A DNA stretch of 48,044 nt from Colimorpha sp045222295 (GTDB taxonomy: Bacteria > Bacteroidota > Bacteroidia > Bacteroidales > P3), in the NCBI GenBank assembly GCA_045222295.1, contig JBGUXP010000007.1, positions 1 to 48,044 on the forward strand, written 5' to 3'. The notes beneath the pieces were generated by a model. The model saw only the letters and a list, made by a program, of their open reading frames with translations. It was not told where the DNA came from and ran no database searches. Positions within the stretch are counted from its first letter, which is position 1; every line of letters begins with the position of its first letter. The translations under genes were made by a program, and so were the position numbers. Positions 1 to 9,000 of the stretch are shown here, in pieces.

Positions 1-25
1 ATATAGTGAATTCTTTTCATCGGTA
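1..25. repeat. 25-bp direct repeat, left copy
   Basis: The first 25 bases are repeated exactly at 825-849, 824 bp away. The two copies bracket the DUF4160/DUF2442 gene pair and its terminators. The left copy begins at the window edge, so the match may extend further left. It could be a target-site duplication, a recombination scar, or two members of a dispersed repeat. Confidence 0.85.
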
Positions 26-34
26 AAGCTGAGA

Positions 35-128
35 AACGTCCAGTGGACGTTGATAGTGACGCAGCTCGCCTGCTTGGAACCTCAAAATATCTTCAAGAAA
101 TGGCGTTTTTTTTCTGTCAAAGACAGAA
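35..128. other. Two short perfect hairpins upstream of DUF4160
   Basis: AACGTCC (35-41) pairs with GGACGTT (45-51) across a 3-nt loop, and TTCTGTC (112-118) pairs with GACAGAA (122-128) across AAA. Neither is followed by a T run on the plus strand, so neither looks like a terminator. They could be operators for the small gene pair downstream or parts of a mobile-element end. No clear TAnnTTTG promoter was found here. Confidence 0.4.
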
Positions 129-178
129 CCATACAATAATTATTTGAATACTGCGTTATGTATAAAAATTGTTATGAT

Positions 179-433
179 ATGCCTGTAATTAGTCGCTTTT
201 ATGGAATAGTTATCAAGATGTTCTTTAAACCGAAAGAACATGAGCCTGCCCATATTCATGCCATCTATGATGAATATGTGGGCATCTTCGACATCCATAC
301 ATACGAGATGACGATGGGTGACCTGCCTCTTCAGGCACAGCGACTTGTAAAAGAGTGGCTACGCACCAATGGCCCTGCTCTCATTGAGATGTGGAACACT
401 CAAATAATCAAACAACTTCCTCCGTTGAAATGA
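179..433 (+). CDS. DUF4160 domain protein
   Basis: Small protein (84 aa from ATG 179) with the typical DUF4160 opening MPVISRFYG followed by the EHEPAHIHA segment. An upstream in-frame ATG at 158 would add seven residues, but the family normally starts at MPVISRFYG, so 179 is preferred. The stop overlaps the next start as ATGA (430-433), so the two genes are translationally coupled. DUF4160 and DUF2442 genes are often neighbours, and the pairing has been suggested to be toxin-antitoxin-like; the biochemical role is unknown to me. The pair lies between 25-bp direct repeats, which hints at a movable cassette. Confidence 0.85.
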   Translation: MPVISRFYGIVIKMFFKPKEHEPAHIHAIYDEYVGIFDIHTYEMTMGDLPLQAQRLVKEWLRTNGPALIEMWNTQIIKQLPPLK

Positions 434-678
434 ACACGCTACCTCGCATAAAAACGGTTGTACCCATGGACGGTTACCAGCTTTCCGTGCTGTTTGACGA
501 CGGAAAGAAGGTCGTTTACAACGTGGCGGAGGACATTGAAACAGTTGGCGCATTTAGCGACCTGCGAACTGTTGATGGTCTTTGGCCGCAGGTGCAACTG
601 GACAAAAGCCGTACGGTTGTCTACTGGAACGATTGGATAGATCTGCCGTCAGACACCATATATGAATATGGTAGATAG
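430..678 (+). CDS. DUF2442 domain protein
   Basis: 82-aa protein matching the DUF2442 pattern: an N-terminal strand pair (IKTVVPMDGYQLSVLFDDGKK) and the segment DLRTVDGLWPQVQLD leading to WNDWIDLPSDTIYE. The start is set by the ATGA overlap with DUF4160; an upstream in-frame ATG at 391 would place 13 residues inside the previous gene and is unlikely. It probably forms one unit with DUF4160. No catalytic motif is visible. A rho-independent terminator follows at 688-715. Confidence 0.85.
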   Translation: MNTLPRIKTVVPMDGYQLSVLFDDGKKVVYNVAEDIETVGAFSDLRTVDGLWPQVQLDKSRTVVYWNDWIDLPSDTIYEYGR

Positions 679-687
679 ATAAAAAAG

Positions 688-715
688 GAGTTTCTGAAAT
701 AGAGACTCTTTTTTT
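688..715 (+). terminator. Terminator of the DUF4160/DUF2442 pair
   Basis: A 7-bp stem (688-694 with 702-708, one G-U pair) is followed by a run of seven T. It lies 10 bases after the DUF2442 stop. Confidence 0.75.
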
Positions 716-781
716 ATGCAAAGAATCTGTCACAAGCTTTCTATGAGGGGAAAGGTTTGTTTCGGAAAGTGATGTGAGGCG

Positions 782-811
782 GGACCGTCATGCGTGGCGG
801 TCCTTTTTTTT
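782..811 (+). terminator. Second terminator-like hairpin
   Basis: GGACCG (782-787) pairs with CGGTCC (798-803) and is followed by eight T. No gene lies between this hairpin and the terminator at 688-715, so it may be the leftover end of a lost gene or a back-up terminator. Confidence 0.7.
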
Positions 812-824
812 AGGTAATCAGGTG

Positions 825-849
825 ATATAGTGAATTCTTTTCATCGGTA
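825..849. repeat. 25-bp direct repeat, right copy
   Basis: Identical to bases 1-25. It follows the second terminator closely, so the interval between the copies holds exactly one small transcription unit plus its terminators. Confidence 0.85.
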
Positions 850-876
850 TCATAGGAACATCATGTATTTTTATTA

Positions 877-962
877 GATAGCCGAAAAAAAGCGGTGTTT
901 TTGATTTGTTTCAAAGATAGCCGAAAAAGAGGTATTCTGATTTATTATTATGATAGCCGAAA
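877..962. repeat. Three GATAGCCGAAA repeats spaced 36-39 bp
   Basis: GATAGCCGAAA occurs at 877, 916 and 952. The intervening sequence is partly alike in the first two units (a TGATT motif at a similar place). On the minus strand this reads as a repeated FFSAI peptide. The spacing resembles a CRISPR array only superficially: repeats are 11-13 bp and the intervals are related to each other. Confidence 0.65.
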
Positions 963-984
963 CCACCCCTTCTTGACAGGAAAG

Positions 985-1039
985 AGCCCCCCACCCGCCA
1001 GGCAGAGCAATCGGTAAGTCCACCCAAGGGGGGCTTTTT
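985..1039. repeat. Intergenic element with 8-bp inverted ends and T tail
   Basis: AGCCCCCC (985-992) and GGGGGGCT (1028-1035) form a perfect inverted pair 35 bp apart, followed by a T run. It may act as a terminator or be a small dispersed palindromic element. The whole stretch 850-1410 has no gene I can support. Bases 1015-1165 stay open in one plus frame without a recognisable protein and may be decayed coding DNA. Confidence 0.5.
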
Positions 1040-1196
1040 GCTGATTCTGTTATTTTCTCCGCTTGCTTAGCCTTCGGCACACATCCCGTTTCATGGGAAC
1101 GTTATCGTGCTTTGGCTGACGAGTTTGATGAGGCGGTTTTTCCACTGAGGAAGTTTATTATTAGGATGTATATACTATGTCTCTACTATATGTTTT

Positions 1197-1262
1197 CTCT
1201 GTATAAGATACAGAGTATGTATAGAGAGTGTACAGAGCATATACAGAGCATGTACAGAGTTG
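1197..1262. repeat. 11-bp period tandem array A (5 units)
   Basis: Five consecutive 11-bp units fill 1208-1262, each close to RTACAGAGCAT. Immediately to the left, CTCTGTAT (1197-1204) is the exact inverted complement of ATACAGAG (1208-1215), giving an 8-bp hairpin with a 3-nt loop. The array lies about 150 bp upstream of the promoter of the lipoprotein gene at 1523. Arrays with the same period occur at about 12.5, 20.9 and 32.8 kb. Confidence 0.85.
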
Positions 1263-1364
1263 ATACTTATAAATGCCTGATTATAATATGGTTTGTTTGT
1301 CGGATGTCTGGGGACCTGTTTCGCGCTAGGGAAGATGCTTCCAAATAGGATTTGTAATACATTT

Positions 1365-1396
1365 GCCGGCAGGATGCCGGCGGTCCTTGTACAAGG
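1365..1396. repeat. Paired palindromes upstream of lipoprotein promoter
   Basis: GCCGGC is repeated at 1365-1370 and 1376-1381 (each self-complementary), followed by the 12-bp palindrome CCTTGTACAAGG at 1385-1396. They end 18 bp before the TTTG element at 1415. This may be a dispersed GC-rich palindromic repeat, or an operator. Confidence 0.5.
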
Positions 1397-1414
1397 CAGG
1401 AGAATGATAAGAAT

Positions 1415-1445
1415 TTTGCCACATCGAAAAAAGTTTGTACTTTTG
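1415..1445 (+). promoter_or_regulatory. Bacteroidota-type promoter for lipoprotein/ettA
   Basis: TTTG (1415-1418), 19-bp spacer, TACTTTTG (1438-1445) fits the TTTG / TAnnTTTG consensus. The predicted start near 1449 leaves a leader of about 75 nt before ATG 1523. Confidence 0.75.
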
Positions 1446-1522
1446 CAGTCGAAAAACATCTATAATTATGAAAATCTAGACATGACCTGTTTTGCATTTG
1501 AATATTTTAAAATTTAACAATT

Positions 1523-2395
1523 ATGAAAAAAGTCTTTTTTTATGCTCTTGCCGCCTTTGCCATGATGGCCGTTGGCTGCAATAAGGATGATAAACAGAAC
1601 TCTGGCGATGACAATGGCATTTCCGTTGTTGGAACATGGAACCTTCACCATGAGGATGACTTTGAGACACTCGTTTTGAATGAGGATATGAGTTACGGTC
1701 TTGTAGAGACATCCTTCTATAAGGAGGAAGGAACGTACACCTACGGAAGCAATACCCTGGTTTTGACTCCCAGCAAGGCTTGGGAGCGCGACTGGGTACG
1801 TGACGACATCTATGGAGGTCCCGTCAGAGACGAAAATGGGAACTACCAGTATACCGAATGGCAGGAAATCCAGCCAAGAGAGAGCTCCAAATCCATTGAG
1901 GTGAGGCTCCTCTACGAGGGTGATGTCATGCTGATGAAGAAAATCGATGACCACAGTGGTGAGGCGGAAGTGGTATGGGCTCCATACGTGAAAGAGGATG
2001 CCACTCATGTCTCCAATATCGGCGATATTCAAGGTAAATGGTATTGGCTCATGGGAGAAGGTGGTACTCCACGTGTGATTGTCAATGTGAACGGTAACAA
2101 CGGCGATGTAATCATCACTCCATGGGGTGAACGTTATACAGGAACCATTCGCTACGAAAAGGGTGTCATCTATATGGATAACCCAACCTTCACCACTACG
2201 CGCTATGAGGATGGAGAAGACGGTTGGGAACATATGAACGAAGAGGATCCCGAGAATTCCGATTGGCGTGTGCCTTTCGGCGAGCATCCTTATGAGGGCA
2301 CTTACGAACATGGCCTTGCATTGGGCTTTGTGGCTGACGGCAATGTGGCTTATGGCGGTGTCGCCAATCTTCTTGCCCGTTTTGTGAAACAATAA
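1523..2395 (+). CDS. Predicted surface lipoprotein, lipocalin-like N-terminal part
   Basis: 290-aa protein with a lipoprotein signal: basic MKK, a hydrophobic core and lipobox AVGC with Cys19. The acidic NKDDK stretch right after the cysteine resembles the lipoprotein export signal that sends Bacteroidota lipoproteins to the cell surface. The segment VVGTWNLHHEDDFETLVLN and a second one (GDIQGKWYWL, about residue 170) both look like the start of a lipocalin-like beta barrel, so it may contain two related beta domains. The family was not identified. ettA follows after 20 bp without a visible promoter, so the two are probably co-transcribed. Confidence 0.75.
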   Translation: MKKVFFYALAAFAMMAVGCNKDDKQNSGDDNGISVVGTWNLHHEDDFETLVLNEDMSYGLVETSFYKEEGTYTYGSNTLVLTPSKAWERDWVRDDIYGGPVRDENGNYQYTEWQEIQPRESSKSIEVRLLYEGDVMLMKKIDDHSGEAEVVWAPYVKEDATHVSNIGDIQGKWYWLMGEGGTPRVIVNVNGNNGDVIITPWGERYTGTIRYEKGVIYMDNPTFTTTRYEDGEDGWEHMNEEDPENSDWRVPFGEHPYEGTYEHGLALGFVADGNVAYGGVANLLARFVKQ

Positions 2396-2415
2396 GAAAA
2401 AAACGATTCTCCATT

Positions 2416-4086
<1,671 letters not shown>

Positions 4087-4091
4087 AAAAT

Positions 4092-4121
4092 AATCCCCGG
4101 CCCATCGGTCGGGGATTTTTT
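4092..4121. terminator. Bidirectional terminator between ettA and convergent gene
   Basis: AATCCCCG (4092-4099) pairs with CGGGGATT (4110-4117). A T run follows on the plus strand and an A run precedes it (4085-4090), so it can end both ettA and the minus-strand gene that stops at 4139. Confidence 0.85.
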
Positions 4122-4138
4122 GTTGTCTGGAGCAGAAA

Positions 4139-4864
4139 TTATTCGGCGATGCTGCGGTATTTCTCCACTTCCCCTTCGACAGACTTCACGTTGCTGTGGG
4201 CATCGTCGACATCCTTCTGGGCGTCGGTCTTCTTGCCATGGCTCTTGGCGATGCTGGCCTCAAGGTCTTTGATGTCCTCCTGGAGCTCGGCAATCTTGGC
4301 TTTGTATTTCTCTATCTCTTTCTTCTTGTCGGCGATTTTCTCCTGGTCTTTCTGGATGCTCTTGTCTATTTTCTCAACGGCACCCACGGCGGAGGCGTGT
4401 TTCTTCTGGGCTTTTTTGAGGTTGTCCTGCTCGGCAGCCATGTTGTTCTTGGCCTCGAAGCGGGTGACATACTGGGAGAAGCCTTCCAGAAAATCGCGCA
4501 GATTTTCTTGTATTTTGTCGCGGTTGATGGAGAGATCTGTGGGGATGACGCAGACGGTCACCTTCGCCTTGTTGCGGCCGTCTTTTTCGACGAGGGTATA
4601 GAGATTGATTGGGTCGGTGGAAATCTCGGAAAAGAGTTGGTTGAGGACGGCGATGAAGCCTTCGGCCTTCTTGGTCTTGAGGTCGGCTTCTCTCAGACGG
4701 TTGTTCAGGGCATCCTGCACTAGTTTGGCATCCTTGGGGATGGTCATCGTGAATCCGGGAACCGACATCGTGCCCACCTGTACGTTTTTGGATTCCACCT
4801 TCTGGGCGAAGAGTGGGGCAAAGGCCAGCAGCAGGGCCGGCAGCAAAAGAATTTTTTTCATCAT
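4139..4864 (-). CDS. Exported coiled-coil protein of unknown function
   Basis: 241 aa from the ATG at 4864. The reading frame is open further upstream, but the promoter lies at 4895-4928, so a longer start is unlikely. The N-terminus (KKILLLPALLLAFAPLFAQ) is a signal peptide with cleavage after AQ or so. A mixed domain with strands follows to about residue 130, then a long charged helical region (about 140-235), rich in K, E, D, Q and A, predicted to be a coiled coil. No known catalytic motif. Probably periplasmic; the family was not recognised. Confidence 0.75.
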   Translation of the reverse strand: MMKKILLLPALLLAFAPLFAQKVESKNVQVGTMSVPGFTMTIPKDAKLVQDALNNRLREADLKTKKAEGFIAVLNQLFSEISTDPINLYTLVEKDGRNKAKVTVCVIPTDLSINRDKIQENLRDFLEGFSQYVTRFEAKNNMAAEQDNLKKAQKKHASAVGAVEKIDKSIQKDQEKIADKKKEIEKYKAKIAELQEDIKDLEASIAKSHGKKTDAQKDVDDAHSNVKSVEGEVEKYRSIAE

Positions 4865-4894
4865 GGTGTTTGGTTTTATGTTTGTTTTCCGCTG

Positions 4895-4928
4895 CAAAGA
4901 TACATATTTTTCTTGAAATACAGGCAAA
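4895..4928 (-). promoter_or_regulatory. Promoter for coiled-coil protein gene
   Basis: On the minus strand TTTG (4928-4925), 22-bp spacer, TATCTTTG (4902-4895). The leader to ATG 4864 would be about 25 nt. Confidence 0.65.
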
Positions 4929-4998
4929 AAAACTATATTGAACACGAATTGTCATAATTAATCCGTGTGGTGATTTCGTGGAAATTGCTCATTTTATT

Positions 4999-5733
4999 TC
5001 AACCTGCTAAAAATCTGCACCGCATAAGGTAGATGAGAGCGAGGTGGAGGGGGTATATGATGTAGAACAAGTATTTGGTATATTTCCCCTTGATAAAACC
5101 TCTACGCCCATTGTACATATTGATGGGGATGAAGGCGAAGCCGACAAGCCAGGTGCCTAACATGCAGCTGCCGATAACGGCCTGCAGAAGGCGTTTCTGC
5201 CTAAGGGCATAGAGGAAAAGGATGAAGGTGTATCCAGCGCATCCGTAGTCGGCTCGAAGGAATATTGAGACGATGAGAAGCCCGATAAGTGAGGCTGCCT
5301 GCTTGCGACGGTTGTCGGAGAAACGCTCGATGGCGCATAGTCCCAGGTATCCTAGCAAAAGGGTGAAAAGTACATTTTGCCCAGGGTAGAACCAATAGTT
5401 GGAATGCACGAGGTTCCACGGTATCTCGGACATCAGTGCAAAGACAAAAAGGTTGATGCCATAGCGGAGGCGGTTATGGGTGTGGAGGAATCCCTCTACA
5501 ACGAGGAATGCGAAGAGGGGGAAGGCCAGTCGCCCGATACAATTCATCAAGACGGGGAGATTAATCGGATTGTCGCCAATCATGAAGAGCGGCTTTGAGA
5601 AGCTGGGGTCAAAACGCAAATAGTAAAAGGCCAAATGGTCTATCAGCATCGCCACAAGTGCAATGACCTTCAACCAGCTGCCACTTAGGATATGCCATCT
5701 GTCAGGCTCTGCAAATATGTGTTTAGTATTCAC
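4999..5733 (-). CDS. TraX family integral membrane protein
   Basis: 244 aa from a GTG at 5733, with several membrane helices and the TraX-family pattern: KVIALVAMLIDHLAFY near the N-terminus, RLAFPLFAFLVVEGF, and a C-terminal YIIYPLHLALIYL. TraX acetylates F-pilin in conjugative plasmids, but chromosomal relatives are common and are placed in a wider membrane acyltransferase group; the substrate is unknown. The start is constrained: the frame continues up to a TTG at 5766, but that codon overlaps the TATCTTTG promoter element (5760-5753), so translation must begin downstream. GTG 5733, preceded by GAGGAAA, is the first plausible codon. No conjugation genes are nearby. Confidence 0.85.
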   Translation of the reverse strand: MNTKHIFAEPDRWHILSGSWLKVIALVAMLIDHLAFYYLRFDPSFSKPLFMIGDNPINLPVLMNCIGRLAFPLFAFLVVEGFLHTHNRLRYGINLFVFALMSEIPWNLVHSNYWFYPGQNVLFTLLLGYLGLCAIERFSDNRRKQAASLIGLLIVSIFLRADYGCAGYTFILFLYALRQKRLLQAVIGSCMLGTWLVGFAFIPINMYNGRRGFIKGKYTKYLFYIIYPLHLALIYLMRCRFLAG

Positions 5734-5752
5734 TTTCCTCTTTTTTGTGACT

Positions 5753-5760
5753 GCAAAGAT
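5753..5760 (-). promoter_or_regulatory. TATCTTTG element for TraX gene
   Basis: TATCTTTG on the minus strand (5760-5753), only about 20 bases before GTG 5733. No convincing TTTG partner is visible. It excludes the longest reading frame as the true protein. The rest of 5767-5938 holds nothing I can name. Confidence 0.6.
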
Positions 5761-5938
5761 ACACAAATTTTTTTAATTGGGAAATCGTTGCCCTGCAGAT
5801 GCCGTTTAAAAGCATTAAACCCAACTTGATAAGAGCAGCATAGTAACAACATGTAAAATAGCGTTTTCAGGACGAGGTATTCCGGTGTTTCCATCCAGGT
5901 CCCAAGGGTGTCGCTAAAAATAGTTTTCAACAATTCAC

Positions 5939-5966
5939 TTTGGGTGGGAAAAAAGTCGTATTTTTG
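5939..5966 (+). promoter_or_regulatory. Promoter for dnaE
   Basis: TTTG (5939-5942), 16-bp spacer, TATTTTTG (5959-5966). The spacing is slightly short for the consensus. The leader to ATG 6070 would be about 100 nt. Confidence 0.6.
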
Positions 5967-6069
5967 CAATTGAGTTAAGGTTTAAAGTTTAAGGTTTTTC
6001 ACTTGATTTAATTTATTTTAAGGTATTTAAAGCCTCAGAAGAGGCAGAAAGTTTAAGGAATAGGGTTTT

Positions 6070-9000
6070 ATGGTACAGTTCACCCACCTGCATGTGCACT
6101 CGCATTATTCGATGCTCGACGGTATGTCGAAGATTCCCGATTTGATCAATAAAGCCAAGAAGGACGGGATGTATTCGATGGCGTTGACTGATCATGGTAA
6201 CATGTTTGGTATCAAGGACTTGCTGGATACAGTAAACAAAGAGAACGGCAAGGTAAAGGATAAAATCAAGGAGGTGGAGGCAAAGATTAAGGAGTTGGAA
6301 GAGCATTACGGTGACACACTCCTCAGTCAGCCGCAAGCGGCTGCCAGCTCCCTTAGCTTAGGGGAGCAGCCCAAAAGCATGAGCGAGTTGCAGGAGGAGT
6401 TGGAGAGGCTTCAGGGGCAGATATTCAAGCCCATTGTGGGCACCGAAGCCTATTGTGCCCGCCGCACACTATATGACAAGGATAAGAATTTTAAGGAGTT
6501 GAGTCCAGAGACAGGACGTGAGCGTGTCGTCGACCGTTCGGGCTATCATCTCATCCTTCTGGCCAAGAACCTCAAGGGTTACCATTCGCTCTGCAAGCTG
6601 GCCTCCATCGCCTACACTGACGGTTTTTACGACCGTCCGCGTATCGACCACAACGTGCTGGAGCAGTACAAGGAAGGCCTTATCGTCTGCTCGGCCTGCT
6701 TGGGCGGCGAGATTCCGCAACTTATCATGGCTGGCAAACTGGACGAGGCAGAAAAACAGGTGCTTTGGTTCAAGGAACGCTTTGGTGACGACTACTACAT
6801 CGAGCTCATGCGCCACAAAACCGACAAGCCCAATGCCAATACCGACACCTATCGCTGGCAGATGAAGGTTGAACCCGAGCTCATCAAGTTGGCCAGGAAG
6901 CACAATATCAAGTTGGTGGCCACCAACGACGCTCACTTCGTGCTCGAGGAGCACGGCGATGCTCACGACCACCTCATATGTCTTGCCACACAGAAGGACT
7001 ACGACGACCCTAACCGCATGCACTACACCAAGCAGGAGTGGCTGAAGAGTCCGGAGGAAATGGCCGAGGTCTTCGCTGACCTCCCCGAGGCGCTGGAGAA
7101 CACCATGGAAGTTGCCAGCAAGGTGGAGGTCTACAGCATCGACAGCGACCCCTTGATGCCTGTCTTCCCTATCCCCGAGAGTTTCGGAAAGGAAGAGGAC
7201 TGGAGGGCCCGTTTTACGGATGAGGACCTCTTTAATGAGTTCACCCGCAACGAGAAAGGCGAGGTGGTGCTGAGTCAGGAGGCCGCCGAGAAGAAAATCA
7301 AGAAGCTGGGTGGCTACAACAAACTCTATCGCATCAAATTCGAGGCCGACTATCTGGAGCATCTGGTGTGGGAGGGTGCCCGCAAGAGGTATGGCAAATC
7401 TCAATCAGAACAAAAAGAACAATCAGAAAATGCTTTTAGTTCTGATAGTTCTGATTGCGATAACAATAACAGTTCTGAGAAACTATATCGTGGGGAGGAT
7501 TTGTCTGAGGAGGTGCGTGAGCGTGTCATCTTCGAGCTGCATACCATCAAGACGATGGGATTCCCTGGCTACTTCCTGATAGTCAGTGACTATATCCGTG
7601 CCGCCCGCGAGGAGTTAGGGGTCAGTGTGGGTCCCGGTCGTGGTTCGGCAGCAGGTTCTGTCGTGGCCTACTGCCTGTGGATTACCGACCTCGACCCGTT
7701 GCGTTACGACCTACTGTTCGAGCGTTTCCTCAACCCCGACCGTATCTCGCTGCCCGATATCGACGTGGACTTCGACGATGCGGGTCGCGGCAAGGTGCTC
7801 GACTGGGTGACACACAAATACGGCAAAGAGCGTGTGGCTCACATCATCACCTATGGCACCATGGCCACCAAGAGCTCCATTGCCGACGTGGGACGTGTGG
7901 AAAAAGTGCCGTTGAAGACGGTCAGCGAGTTGAAAGGCTATATCCCCGACCGCGGCTTCCCCGACAACATCAAGGACGAGAAGGGCAAGAGCCCCAAGGT
8001 GAACCTCAAAAACTGTTATAAATACGTCCCCGAGCTCAAGAATATCATGCAGAACGGTCCCGACGACCTGCGCCGCATGCTCACTTATGCCGAGGAACTC
8101 GAGGATACTAACCGCCAGATAGGTATCCACGCCTGTGGCGTCATCATAGGCTCGCAGGACATTACCAACGTGGCGCCTGTCTGTGTCATCAACGACAAGG
8201 AGAGTGGTGAGGATGTGCTGGTGACCCAGTATGACGGCCATGTGGTGGAGAATGTAGGTCTCATCAAGATGGACTTTTTGGGGCTCAAGAACCTCACCAT
8301 CATCAAGAACTGTATTCGCATGGTGAAGAAGGGTAGGGGCGAGGAGGTTGACATCGACCACCTGCCGCTCGATGACGAGCTTACTTACAAGCTCTTCTGC
8401 GACGGTAATACCGTGGGAGTGTTCCAGTTTGAAAGTGCAGGCATGCAGAAATACCTCCGGGAGCTGCAGCCCCATGTCATCGATGACCTCATTGCAATGA
8501 ATGCTCTCTACCGACCGGGCCCCATGGACAATATCCCTGAGTTTATCGACCGCAAGCAGGGTCGCAAGCCTATCACCTATGACATTCCGGTGATGGAGAA
8601 ATACCTCAAGGATACCTATGGCATCACCGTCTATCAGGAGCAGGTCATGCTTCTGAGTCGTCTGCTGGCGGGCTTCACCCGTGGCCAGAGCGACACGCTG
8701 CGCAAGGCCATGGGCAAGAAGCAGATTGAGAAGATGAACGAGCTGGAAGTGCTCTTCTACGAGGGAGGCGAGAAGAATGGCCATCCCAAGGAGATTCTCT
8801 CCAAGATTTGGGAGGAATGGAAGAAGTTTGCCTCCTATGCCTTCAACAAGTCGCATGCCGCCTGCTATTCGTGGGTTGCCTACCAGACGGCCTACCTCAA
8901 GGCTCACTATCCGGCCGAATATATGGCCGCCGTGATGACATCGGCGCAGACCGACATCAAGCGTGTCACCGAATTGATGGACGACTGCAAGAAACAGGGG

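Noticed and set aside
877..962. Possible short CRISPR array from the GATAGCCGAAA repeats
   Set aside because: Repeats are only 11-13 bp, the intervals resemble each other, there are only three units and no cas gene is near.
874..1080. 68-codon minus-strand frame over the GATAGCCGAAA repeats
   Set aside because: Its peptide is made of repeat translation (FFSAI) plus the palindromic element, without any sign of a start site or homology.
1112..1348. 78-codon plus frame (MADEFDEAV...) through array A
   Set aside because: It reads through the 11-bp array and ends in low-complexity sequence. The open stretch 1015-1165 could be decayed coding DNA, but I cannot name it.
4196..4723. Hydrophobic plus-strand frame opposite the coiled-coil gene
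   Set aside because: Leu/Val/Phe-rich reading is the mirror of Lys/Glu/Asp-rich coiled-coil codons; the minus-strand protein has a signal peptide and promoter.
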